In this document: in pieces, positions 35,595 to 45,618 of the stretch
How positions within the stretch are numbered: the first letter of the stretch is position 1
Layout: every line of letters begins with the position of its first letter
From: Agapanthus africanus
Taxonomy: Eukaryota; Streptophyta; Magnoliopsida; Asparagales; Amaryllidaceae
NCBI GenBank assembly: GCA_030015575.1
Contig: CM057337.1
Span: 374,875,582 to 374,939,581, forward strand
DNA length: 64,000 nucleotides
Reading direction: 5' to 3'
The notes under the pieces: generated by a model
What the model was told of the DNA's origin: nothing
The model's database searches: none
What the model saw: only the letters and a program-made list of their open reading frames with translations
Made by a program: the position numbers and the translations under genes

Positions 35595-37800
35595 TGTAGG
35601 GTTCCTAGGCACACTAATGGAGTCTTACAAGTGATCAAACATGCAAATTTCTAAAAATTACGGTGCCGAGAAAACCTAGAACGGATCGTTAACTAGATAT
35701 TTAGGCAAAGCAAGCAAGTAAACGGAAATATAGAAATAGGGAAGGGGCTACAACTTTTGTAGATCCGGTCCACCACTTCGTGAGCTCCACGATGATCTCC
35801 CTCCGCTGTCCAAATCGAACCCACGACTCTAGCATTGGCATCATCGAAGAATGGGCGGGCTTGATCGTCGGTTCGATGCCGAAGATGATCTACGTCGAGG
35901 CATCACAAGAACAAGCTCCAACTTCACCAAGCCTTGAAAACTTGTGAAGGAAACACCCTATACTACTTGGCAAGAGGTAGAGGATGAAGAAATAGGAATT
36001 GGGTAGACTTTAGTTTTGGATTTCCCATACTTTTTCATCAATCACCATTGATGTAGCAAGCTTTTTTCTCAAGTTGAAGAAGAAGAAGATGAAGAAAAAG
36101 AATATGATAAGTATTAAGTAAATGATAAATAAATCAATACTTATCATTTACTAACCCTTGGTTAGTTGTAGAGAATGGACCATGGTTAACTAGAATGGTT
36201 AGGGTTAAGTATAAGACAAGGATGGTGGACTAATTCAAAGCTACAAGAATGTTCAACTAGCAAACAAAAAAAGCAACCATTCTTTTCTCATCTTTTTCCA
36301 AAATAAATAAATAAATAAATAAGGAAAAAGAAAACCCTAATCATAATCTTAACCATGGTCTAATTCTTTACACTAACCCTAGCTTGCATGTATCATCAAA
36401 CATGATACAATCATGTGCACAAAATATATCACATATGCAATGTGCACAAACCAAGTGAGAAAATCCATTTAAAGTGAACCAATACCAGTTAATGCAAAGT
36501 AATATATCAAATATATAATTATACATTAAATCATTAAATCAACACTTGATTCAATGATCCAGTCATGTCGCATATAACCGACTAGTATTCAATGTATCGG
36601 CTTCTCGAATCAATCCTTGATTCGATAACCAGGTTATATCGCATATAACCAATCGATACATTCATCGCGAGAATGAAATACGGTATCACATACACGCATT
36701 ATTCTCGGTCCTGCACATATCTCATATGCGCTCCTATTTCATTTCGCTTGAGCCAGGAAACCTCTGTGTAGGACTCTAAAGACTCGTCAATACGCCGGTA
36801 GCGGATGATGATCACATCAAGCACCCACAAGCCGCAAACGGTCTGCTAAACGTAACGGCCACCCGGGTATTGAGCGATCAGAAGATCGACGAGCAAGCCC
36901 GCTCACACTCCTGTGAATCCAACCAGTAACACTTACCGTACAGTCCGGTCTGTTCGTCTGATATGTCGCATATCTCGCCTAGGGGTGGTAAACGTCAGAC
37001 CCCAGTAGCTCGATAAGTCATGCCGACTTAAGTTCCATAACATTCGTGAAACTACTGATAACTCTTACCAGTATATCACTGCAACCCTGGCCAGGGATTT
37101 CCTGTTATGGCCAGTCGTGCATTGCGCAACATCAACCCCCAATACCGGGAGAGACGAATCCCCTCCTATCGCTCATTGCCTCCATGTGAATCGGGACTGT
37201 ACCCAAAAACCACCTGTTTGCACGCTCAGTAGAGCCGTGGTAGGGTGGAAATCAAAGTACAGTGGGAGACATACAAGACTCTATGACGATCTCGGGTCAA
37301 CAGACTAAGTTGTACCAGTGTCACCAGAGAACTGCCATCTGACGTGAGGTATAATACCATCTGGGAGTTCTCGGCGAGTCCGTTCAGTGTACCCAGTCTC
37401 CACTGAGCACCCGCATACCATCTTCGATGTCAAACACCAATGGATATGGGATCATCCATCGCCCATCACATGGGTCGAGAAGATATACGCTAGTCTACTC
37501 TGGAATATCGATGCCCCGTCTCGATATTCCCACGACTAGGAACAATGAAGGATGTACTCATTGACTACCCAGGCCCCACTAGTATGATCTACATCATAGT
37601 CCTGGAAGTCGAGTACACATCCTAAGGGCTTTATCAACATGTAATCAGAGAGATAGAAAGTATACATGTTAAGATAAAGTGCAACCAGATAGCGTACTAT
37701 CATGTCGAGCAAGAAAGTCCTTCCTATATATGTCCCAGCATCCACTACAATATACATCCAATGTACAGTAATGGCCTCTAGGGCATACATATAACTAACA
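35595..37800 (-). mobile_element. Angela-A 5' LTR (2206 bp, uninterrupted)
   Basis: Minus strand TGTTAGTTATATG (37800) to CCCTACA (35595). TATGCCCTAGAGGC near its start matches the BARE-1/Angela LTR start as I know it. It holds the empty Tekay-1 target site GTACA at 36938-36942. The right neighbour at 37801 is the ACTGC TSD and then Angela-B LTR. Minus frame 37536-37925 is LTR sequence, not a gene. Confidence 0.92.
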
Positions 37801-38280
37801 ACTGCCATCTGACGTGAGGTATAATACAATCTGGGAGTTCTCGGCGAGTCCGTCCAGTGTACCCAGTCTCCACTGAGCACCCGTATACCATCTCTGATGT
37901 CAAACACCAATGGATATGGGATCATCCATCGCCCATCTCATGGGTCGAGAAGCGTATACGCTAGTTTACTCTGGTATATCGATGCCCCGTCTTGATACAC
38001 CCATGACTAGGGACCTTGAAGGATATACTTATAGACTACCATACCTCCACTAGTATGATCCGCATCATAGTCCAGGTATTCAAGTACACATCCTAAGGGC
38101 TTTACTAACATGTAACTATAAGACAGTATCAAGAGACAAGTATACATGTTAAGATAAAGAGCAACCAGATAACATACTATCATATCGAGCAAAAAAGTCC
38201 TCTCTATATATTTCCAAGCATCCAATATAATATACATCATGTGTACAATACTGGCCTCTAGGACATACATACAACTAACA
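37801..38280 (-). mobile_element. Angela-B 3' LTR, proximal fragment
   Basis: Starts with the right TSD copy (ACTGC, 37801-37805) and continues the LTR interrupted at 643. It ends ACTAACA at 38280, the LTR start on the minus strand, followed by the PPT. It is similar to but clearly diverged from 37321-37800. Confidence 0.9.
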
Positions 38281-38295
38281 ATCTCCCACTTGCAC
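38281..38295 (-). other. Angela-B polypurine tract
   Basis: Minus strand GTGCAAGTGGGAGAT immediately before the 3' LTR start. The same position and composition as in the other Angela copies. Confidence 0.78.
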
Positions 38296-38354
38296 TAGGG
38301 CCAGCTGCTGTAGTATCGCATACCGAGCATCCCGAAGAGTCTCTCAAACTGTAT

Positions 38355-39389
38355 CTAGGGAATGGCCTTCGTGAGTGGATCCGCTGTGTTGTTCTTCGTG
38401 TCAACCCTCCTGACCTCGATCTCCCGGCGATCAACTATCTCCCGGATCAGGTGATACCGCCTCAGAATATGCCTGGATCGCTGATGGGACCTGGGTTCCT
38501 TGGCCAAAGCCACCGCTCCATTGTTATCGCAATACAAAGGTATTGGATGCTCAATGGATGGAACCACTCCAAGTTCAGTAATGAACTTCTTGATCCAGAC
38601 AGCCTCTTTGGCAGCATCGTTGTCAGCGATGTATTCAGCCTCCATCGTCGAGTCTGCCACGGTTTCCTGCTTGGAACTCTTCCAGCTAACCGCCCCTCCG
38701 TAAAGGGTAAAGACAAATCCCGACTGCGACTTAGAGTCGTCCTTATCACTCTGGAAGCTCGAATCAGTAAAGGACTCCACTTGGAGTTCTCCGTTACCAT
38801 ACACCAAAAGCATCTCCTTAGTCCTTCGCAAGTACTTGAGAATGCTCTTCACAGCTGTCCAGTGACTCTCTCCAGGATCAGCTTGATACCTACTCACTAC
38901 ACTTAGTGAGTATGCTACATCGGGTCTGGTACATAGCATCGCGTACATGATAGAGCCTACAGCCGAAGCATAGGGTATCCCTTGCATGCGAGCTCTCTCC
39001 AAATCAGTCTTGGGAGACATCTCTTTGGAGAGAGTGAGCCCTGAGATCGTGGGTAAAAACCCACGTTTGGACTCTTCCATACTAAACCTCTTTAGTATGG
39101 TGTCAATGTACCTGGATTGGGACAATCCCAATATCCTTTTAGATCTATCTCTATAGATCCTAATTTCCAATATGCAGGAGGCATCACCGAGATCTTTCAT
39201 TGAGAATATTTGTGATAAGAAGAGCTTGACCGATTGCAGCATAGGAATGTCATTTCCTATCAAGAGTATGTCGTCCACGTACAATACGAGGAAGACAACC
39301 TTACTCTCTGCCACCTTCTTGTAGATACAAGGTTCATCTACGTTTTTGACGAAATCAAACTCTTTCATAACGACGTCAAAGCAGATGTT
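38355..39389 (-). pseudogene. Angela-B pol: RT C-terminus and RNase H
   Basis: 337-codon open segment (38355-39368) plus the few codons back to the TAG at 39390-39392. It has the catalytic block VLYVDDILLIGNDIPM, then copia RNase H (LLVYGNGELQVESFTDSSFQ, ETVADSTMEAEYIADNDAAKEAVWIKKF, HILRRYHLIREIVDRREIEV, NTADPLTKAIP). It ends early at a TAG at 38355-38357 where Angela-C reads Gln (KALPQTQFERL), losing about 20 residues. The antisense frames at 38451-38906 are shadows. Confidence 0.92.
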
Positions 39390-40290
39390 CTAACTCCAGG
39401 ATGCTTGCTTTAATTCATAAATGGATTTAAGCAGCTTGCACACCTTCCCGCTGCTCCCACTATCTATGAAGCCCTCCGGCTGAGTCATGTACACGCACTC
39501 TTCTAAATCACCGTTTAGAAAGGCGGTCTTTACATCCATTTGCCAGATTTCGTAGTCATGATATGCAGCGATGGCAAGCATGATCCGGATGGATTTAAGC
39601 ATAGCCACTGGAGAAAAAGTTTCGTCATAGTCCACACCTGGTCTTTGACGAAAACCCTTTGCAACAAGTTTAGCTTTGAAAGTCTCCACTTTCCCATCTA
39701 CACCAAGTTTTTTTCTTGAAGATCCACTTGCTCCCAATGGGTTTTACCCCTTCAGGAGCATCTTCCAAAGTCCATACTTTGTTGGTGTACATGGATTCCA
39801 TCTCGGACCGCATTGCATCCAGCCATTTCACTGAGTCTCCACTCGTGATGGCCTGCTTGAAGCTAGTTTGGTCATCATCCTCCATGATGCAATCCTCGCT
39901 CCCACCATCCATGAGAAAACCGTAGTATCTCTCAGGTGGGTGAGGAACCCTACTAGATCGGCGGAGTGGCTGGGGTTCATTGGGAACTACCGAATCCTCT
40001 GGTTCTACCAAATCTTCTGTTGTGGTTTGTATAGCTGGAACCTCTTCCAGTTCTACCTCAGAGCCACTAATCTCTTTTGCAAGAAATTCCTTTTCTAAAA
40101 AGGTGGCGTGTTGAGCAACAAACACCCTTTGTTCCTCACTGTGGTAGATGATATACCCTCGCGAATGCTTGGGATATCCAACAAACTTACACAAAACAGA
40201 TCTTGCCTCGAGTTTGTCCGGTTTTTGTCTTTTGACATAGGCCGAGCAACCCCATATCTTAATAAAATTAAGATATGGTCTCTTCCCCTC
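39390..40290 (-). pseudogene. Angela-B pol: integrase C-terminus and RT N-terminus
   Basis: Read as 39670-40194 followed by 39390-39737 after a one-base shift in an A-run near 39712-39718 (WIFKKK...). 39670-40194 carries the integrase tail and linker (CKFVGYPKHSRGYIIYHSEEQRVF, HATFLEKEF, RRSSRVPHPPERYYGF) and the RT start (AMRSEMESMYTNKVW). 39390-39737 carries LGVDGKVETFKAKLVAKGF, SPVAMLKSIRIMLAIAAYHDYEIWQMDVKTAFLNG (first catalytic Asp) and stops at TAG 39390-39392, where sister copies have Trp (SRSWNICFD). Confidence 0.88.
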
Positions 40291-41513
40291 TCATATCTCA
40301 TATGGGGTGGTAGGCACAGATTTGGTAGGAACCCTATTCAGTAGGTATGCTGCTGTTTCCAGTGCATATCCCCAGAAGGAAATAGATAACTCAGCTATAC
40401 TCATCATAGAGCGCACCATATCTAATAGGGTGCGGTTCCTCCGTTCCGATACACCATTGTGCTGTGGTGTATATGGAGGAGTTAGCTGAGAGAGAATCCC
40501 ATTCTCTTTTAGGAAGTCCAGGAATTCATTGCTCAAGTATTCACCTCCTCGATCAGATCGAAGGATTTTAATACTTTTCCCGGTTTGGTTTTCGACTTCT
40601 TGTTTATATTCTCTAAATTTCTCAAAAGCTTCTGATTTGTGTTTCATCAGGAACACATATCCGAATCTAGAGAGAACGTCAGTGAATGTAATGAAGTACG
40701 AAGAACCATCCCTGGCATGTGTAGACATGGGACCGCATACATTACTATGTATCAGTCCCAAGAGTTCGGTAACTCTTTCTCCGTGTCCCGTAAATGGAGT
40801 TTTGGTCATCTTGCCTTTGAGACATGATTGGCAAGTGTCATAAGATGAAAATTCAAACGGATTCAAATATCCATCCTTATGCAACTTAGCTAGTCGTGTC
40901 GCATTGATGTGACCCAGTCTACAATGCCACAAGAAGGATTCGTTCATTTCTGAACTCTTCCTCTTGTGTGCGTTTGTTATGCTCAGAACTGTTGATTGAT
41001 TTAGAACATAAATGCCATTGCACAACGTGCCTGATCCAACCAACTTTTGGTTAAGGAAAATGTTCATAACATTATCCTGTAATACAAAATTATATCCTTC
41101 TTTACTTAGTAAAGAAACCGATATAATGTTGCATATCAGGTTCGGCATGTAATAACATTCGTTCAGAACCAATGTATTACCAGTTGGCAATACAAGGTGA
41201 TATTCCCCGACGGTTTTAGCTGGAACAGTTGCACCATTTCCAACCCTTATGTCTTTATCACCTTCTCCAAGTTCTCTACCTTTCCTAAGCCTATGTAACT
41301 GATTATATATATGGGATCCTGACCCGGTATCTAATACCCAGGACGTAGAGCAAATGGAGAAACAGTTCTCTGTAACGAACACACCCGAAGAAAATGCATT
41401 AACATGTACTTTCTTCACACGGGTGGCATGGGAATCCTGGTATTCCCCTATATCCTGTTCAGTCCTATAACTCTTATAAGAAAGAACGGAACCAACGTTC
41501 CCCAGCACAGTAT
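40291..41513 (-). pseudogene. Angela-B gag end, protease, integrase core
   Basis: Minus open segment. The frame runs on upstream to 41634, but the residues upstream of 41513 come from the Angela-C LTR inserted there. True content: end of gag (GNVGSVLSYKSYRTEQDIGEYQ), protease with SWVLDTGSGSHIYN, the GAG-pre-integrase block with LWHCRLGHINATRL and CQSCLKGKMTKTPFTGHGE, and the integrase catalytic core (SNVCGPMS, RSDRGGEYLSNEF, HNGVSERRNRTLLDM). It ends at TGA 40291-40293, where Angela-C has Trp (YQMWTGKKP). FTDVLSRFGYVF replaces the usual FTDDFSR, another sign of decay. The rest of gag, leader and 5' LTR lie beyond Angela-C, outside the window. Confidence 0.92.
41509..41513. repeat. Probable target-site duplication of Angela-C, left copy
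   Basis: AGTAT precedes the LTR terminus TGTAAGTCC at 41514. The matching copy would lie beyond the right edge, so this is inferred from position only. Confidence 0.5.
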
Positions 41514-42182
41514 TGTAAGTCCATGCTACCTCTCCCGGTACTTTCGGGCATGCGGAATTTGATAAAAAACGATTTTTATAGAGGTGGTAACATGGACTTA
41601 AAACCCGGATCTTTGTTAAACTACTAACTAACATCCTAACAAGAGTTTACCTACTCGGTTGGGGGGCTATACCTTTCTTGAACTCCTTCGTCTTCAACTC
41701 CGATGGTGGTCCGGATCGGCTTCTTCCCGTCGTCTCCTTACGCCGAAGATAGATCCACCTGAAAGCTCCAACCTTTGGCTCCTTCTTCGAACTTTGAAGA
41801 AACTAGTTCACTCGGTTTGCTAAACCTTGTGAACTAGAGTTAGTAGAGAAGAGTTTGTATGGGATTTTATCTATGGTTCTTGGTTTTCAACTCATGAGAC
41901 AAGTGAACCATAGAATCAAAAGGAGAGAGCAAGAGGAAGAAAGTGAGAGCAAGAGTATGAGAGCTCAAAACAAAGGAGAGAGAATGAGCAAGTGAGAATG
42001 AGCCTCTCTTTTGTCTTTCATCCTCTCATAATCCATAACCATCATCACAAAAATAATAATCAAGTATTGTGTAAAATGGTTCAAGTCAAAATGGCTAAAT
42101 CATTTCATGCACTCATTTCTCACAAAAGAAACAAGCAAGTAAAAAGTCTTTGCCATGAAATGATAGCCATAGTCATCATGAT

Positions 42183-42353
42183 GGTCAACTAGTCAATCCT
42201 AGTCAACCGGTCAACAAAGTCAACAAGTCAACAAAAGTCAACAAGTCAACAACCATGTCACCACAATACTTAATTAATATAATTGTTAATCACATATCAT
42301 ATTCTCATTAGGGTTGAGCAAAAAGTCAATGGTCAACTGTCAACGGTCAACAA
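42183..42353 (-). promoter_or_regulatory. W-box (TTGACY) cluster in Angela-C LTR
   Basis: Twelve GTCAA pentamers on the plus strand, so TTGAC on the transcribed minus strand: eight in 42183-42251 and four in 42327-42353. Eleven extend to TTGACC or TTGACT, the WRKY-factor W-box. The same cluster is in the 5' LTR at 62104-62272. Its place in the LTR, upstream of the expected transcription start in element orientation, fits an enhancer, but no start site could be fixed here. Confidence 0.6.
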
Positions 42354-42550
42354 CCCTAATGAGAATCCTCTGCCTCTGTCTCTCTCCGTCAACTGTGCAT
42401 ACACACCCGCATCCGCGTTCCGAGGAACACAAATACAAACTGGATAAATCCAATCCTAATACGTACACTACGATCTGGCTTAAACCAAAGCCCGCTAGAG
42501 TAAACTGTCCGGACACTGTACGTGCACAAGTGCACGGATGTGACCGAACC

Positions 42551-42590
42551 CTGTCGCAAAACCATGCGACCTGTCGCAAAACCATGCGAC
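42551..42590. repeat. 20-bp perfect tandem repeat, two copies
   Basis: CTGTCGCAAAACCATGCGAC occurs at 42551-42570 and again at 42571-42590. It lies between the W-box cluster and the Athila-1 insertion site. Confidence 0.9.
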
Positions 42591-42674
42591 CTCTACTCCT
42601 TTGCCTAAAGGCGAAAAGCTTTCTGTGTGGGACTCTAAAGAATCGACACTACGCTGGCAGTGGGTTTAACCACA

Positions 42675-42679
42675 GACCG
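42675..42679. repeat. Target-site duplication of Athila-1, left copy
   Basis: GACCG before TGATCAG at 42680. The right copy is 54404-54408, directly after the 3' LTR terminus AATCA. Confidence 0.92.
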
Positions 42680-43063
42680 TGATCAGTCGAAAATATTGCA
42701 TATTTTAGTCGGCAATTTCCTCATCATTTGCAGCCATATAGAAGTATACGGTATTCATAATTCATATATTAGCAAATCGGTCACAAAATATCAGATTACA
42801 TGTATTCGACCTTAAAACCGGCATTTCTAGGGAAATTGACTGCATTGCATTACATGGCATATTTTCTATATCTTGCAACCCGTGTTTCGAAGTCTGTGCA
42901 GGAAAAGAGAAGCTTGCTCGACCATTACACCGCTCGTAAACTCACTAAATTCAAATCTGGTACTAATCCAAAGGAGCAATCACAATTCAGCATATCAGAC
43001 AAAGCCCCAAACAGCAGTCTAAGTACACAGAAGAAGACCCAAAGGCCAAGCCTTCAACATGGC

Positions 43064-43107
43064 CGCGGATCCGCGGCATGGGCTTGCTTAGGACGCGGAT
43101 CCGCGGT
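43064..43107. repeat. Paired CCGCGGATCCGCGG palindrome cassette in Athila-1 5' LTR
   Basis: CCGCGGATCCGCGG, a spacer beginning CATGGGCTTGC, then CGCGGATCCGCGG. The spacer resembles that of the Angela-A leader (GCATGAGCC...), and the right flank (CGGTTGACCAAGGGGATC) resembles that of the Angela-C cassette (CGGTCGTTTAGGGGGATC). In the 3' LTR (52962-53005) the first arm has a C-to-T change and the second arm is more complete. Confidence 0.75.
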
Positions 43108-43377
43108 TGACCAAGGGGATCATCTCCTAAATTTCAGTGCACAACTCCTGTTTCAGTGGCTACAGTTCAGAAATGTACTCCAAGTTCCAGAAAACTCCAG
43201 AAACTTCTACCAGATCAGCAAACACCTTGAGCTTCACTAAACTAGCCTAATCATTCTAGAACTTTCCCTAAACCCTAGCTTAAACCCTAAACTAGCTCCT
43301 AACAAACTCCTTCTAGAAACTCTTCAACAAACTTTTGGAGGGATACGGAAATTCAAACTTAAACCTAGGGTTTGGGA

Positions 43378-43388
43378 ACTCTATAAAT
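43378..43388 (+). promoter_or_regulatory. Athila-1 LTR TATA box
   Basis: CTCTATAAATAAG in a GC-moderate context; a transcription start about 30 bp downstream (near 43410) would fit. The copy in the 3' LTR is at about 53277-53287. Confidence 0.65.
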
Positions 43389-44508
43389 AAGACCCTAGGC
43401 TCATTATTCCACAAGGATTCAACCTTGGGAATTATTCATCCAATTAGTGAATCTATCCCCAATCTATCTCCTCTCTTCAACTTCTTCCTCCTCAAGTTTA
43501 GTGAGAGAGCTTGTAGGAAACCCTAACCCTAATTCCAAGCCAACATCAAGAATCCCGAGTACCCATTAAGCAAGAAGCCTTACAACCTTTAGGAGCGGAG
43601 CCGATTTCAACGGAGCAAGCGATCCGAAGCCGATCCACGACTCACGAAGCCGAGCGACGCCCGATCAACAATCTAGATTCTTCTTCTTGTAGTTCTTGAA
43701 GCAAATGTAATCAAAATTGTTGAGATCAATAAAGGTGATATTCTTTTATCTTGTTTTCTTTAAATTCCGCATCATGTTATCTTTACAAATCTTGAATATT
43801 GTCTTTGTGGTGATGTGTGAATAAAACTCCGCTTGTTAAGGAGTCGAAACGATCTTTAGTATGATGATGTAACAAATTTGCAATCGATTCTTGAATCCCA
43901 CGAGTTTGTAAACCCTAGCAAGTTCAAGAATCGACGACCCAATTCGTTGCGATGCTTTCTTGACCGACATCGCTCGAGATTGGGGAGTTCCGATCGTTTC
44001 TTGAAATTGCTAGAGGCTAGAATATAAATGGTATCCTCGAAAGAACAAGGGTTAAGAGATGAAACCCCAATTTCATCAAGAAAGCCCTAACTCTCGTCGA
44101 TCACCATTGATCTAGTATCAATTCTTCGAAGGACAAGAACACGAAAACTTTTAGATTACATCACATCTAAAGATCCGATCGATTCCTACGAGCCTTTCTT
44201 ATATTCTTGATTGTTGATTGGAAATATTATCGAAACACCGATTCTTGATTGTTTATAGTTTCTTGATTCTTGCATAAGAATAGTGACACTCGAATACAAA
44301 TCATTCTTGAATCATGTTTTCTTTTATTGTTGCTTAACTTTTCATTTCAAACGTATCAAAATACAAGTGAATCGTGCAATCCCTGTGGACGATCCGCACT
44401 CACTACAAACTACATCCGACACCGTAGTTTGATTGCGGTCAAAATATTTTTTGGTTGTGATTTCTTTACAATTTTATACAAACACAACGGAAAATCGATC
44501 AATCAAAA

Positions 44509-44526
44509 TGGCGCCGTTGCCGGGGA
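44509..44526 (+). other. Athila-1 primer-binding site
   Basis: TGGCGCCGTTGCCGGGGA, three bases after the 5' LTR. This is the PBS characteristic of Athila/Tat elements, described as complementary to tRNA-Asp. Confidence 0.85.
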
Positions 44527-45618
44527 ATTACGCGCTAATTCATTTACATTTTTAGTTTGAAGTGAAAGAATTATTACATTCTACTTCTTGAAATCAAAAT
44601 TCGTACAAACTCTTATACGTGTGTTGTGATTTGATTGCAAGGTGATCTGGAGCATTCTGTGCTGTGGAAAAATTATTTGGAATAAACCAGAGAACTGAGG
44701 GAGCCAAGATAAGCTCCCTGAAGAAATCTTGTACTGTGATCTCACTGTGGGAGCGCGGAAGGGCGGCACAAAGGCAGCATACGCGGCGGAAACGCGGCCC
44801 CTTGGTGGGTTCTCTGCAAAATTTTTGCAGCAGGTAACTTCTTGCTCTCTCCCCTCTCCTCTTTTAGCTCCAACTAACACTTTGCTGCAGGATTCTTTGC
44901 AAATAAATCGCAGCGCGCAAAAGCAAAATAAAAAAATTGTGTGTGATTTTGATTTCTTGGTTGTTTGCATTCTAATACGGAAATTTAAGGGGCACGGCCA
45001 AATCCAAATTAGGTGGGGATTTCATTACCCTTCCTAGGCCCCGAAAATCGCAAAACTTGCATCCGCATTACCCTCATTAACTAAAAGAAATCTAGAGAAG
45101 ACTCTAAGGACTGTCGCGCTCAATTAGGACAAGAGAAGGTCGTGGGTAATTCATTGCTTATCCGCGTTTTCTTGTGGTGCCTAAGGCGAGTGTGTCTAAG
45201 GCTAGTGGTTTTTAATTAGGCCCACTACTTACGTAGTGGAGTACCTTCCCACTTACCTGGCACTTATCCGGCCACAGGGGGACAAAGAGGCAGTGGAGGA
45301 TTTTATCCTGCGGCTTGTCTTTTGGCAGTTAGGAGCGGTCTAGAGCCGGACCTAGGTGACCATTAGATTCTAGGGTTGTGTGCTGCATTTGTTTTGTCGC
45401 ATCATTTTTTCAAAAATCCGACCCTTTTTCAAAAGCAAACACCGCATTCATTTTACCCCTAATTATAAGCCAACGCTGCCACTTGTACTAACTCATTTTA
45501 GTGCAAGATAGGCTGGACACGGGATTCTAGTGCCCGTTTAGTCCGCGTACCTTTTATCGACTCTGAAGTCGATAATTCTCCATTTACCTTTTCTTTACCC
45601 ACTACCACACCCACATCG
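44527..45618 (+). other. Athila-1 leader
   Basis: 1.1 kb between PBS and gag. A GC-rich patch lies at 44750-44815. The frames at 44581-44970 (minus) and 44729-45037 show no known features. No gene assigned. Confidence 0.7.

Larger units (their letters stand above)
644..37800 (-). mobile_element. Angela-A: Ty1/copia (Angela lineage) retrotransposon, gag-deficient, carrying nested Tekay elements
   Basis: Complete insertion bounded by the 5-bp TSD ACTGC. It reads on the minus strand: 5' LTR 35595-37800, PBS 35581-35593, leader, remnant gag, decayed pol, PPT next to 6538 and 29633, 3' LTR 644-6537. Without the Tekay-1 insert the 3' LTR is 2206 bp, exactly the length of the 5' LTR. Read from its 5' end, the LTR has TATGCCCTAGAGGC near the start, as do BARE-1/Angela LTRs, and the pol remnants are Angela-like. 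Inside lie Tekay-1, Tekay-2 and a duplicated Angela-A segment. LTR halves compared by eye differ at roughly 1-1.5% of positions. Confidence 0.92.
41514..42679 (-). mobile_element. Angela-C 3' LTR, downstream part
   Basis: From TGTAAGTCC at 41514 to the Athila-1 target site GACCG (42675-42679). It contains a dense GTCAA (W-box) cluster at 42183-42353 and a 20-bp tandem repeat at 42551-42590. Open frames (41992-42192, 42314-42682) are unsupported. 41560-41990 is purine/pyrimidine-biased, gene-free LTR text. Confidence 0.9.
42680..44505 (+). mobile_element. Athila-1 5' LTR
   Basis: TGATCAGTCG to TCGATCAATCA. It contains a palindrome cassette (43064-43107), a TATA box at about 43380, and an AATAAA-type signal near 43728 in TCAATAAAGG. 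The 146-codon frame 42800-43240 is repeated in the 3' LTR with the LTR's own identity level, spans the palindrome cassette and shows no domain; it is not called a gene. Confidence 0.95.

Noticed and set aside
38451-38906. 151-codon plus-strand frame over Angela-B RNase H, and similar frames at 55731-55988 and 56641-57093
   Set aside because: Antisense shadows; the minus-strand frames carry the RT/RNase H motifs.
42183-42353. CRISPR-like array from the repeated GTCAACAA units
   Set aside because: Repeats are 5-9 bases with no unique spacers of constant size, in a plant LTR; they are better read as W-box motifs.
43064-43107. CGCGGATCCGCG as a synthetic BamHI linker or cloning contamination
   Set aside because: It occurs in several slightly different forms, duplicated in both LTRs and in leader positions of other elements, which fits inheritance and not a linker artefact.
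42800-43240. 146-codon open frame in both Athila-1 LTRs (also 52698-53138)
   Set aside because: It lies inside an LTR, spans the palindrome cassette and TATA-proximal DNA, has no recognisable domain, and its conservation is simply that of the LTR pair.
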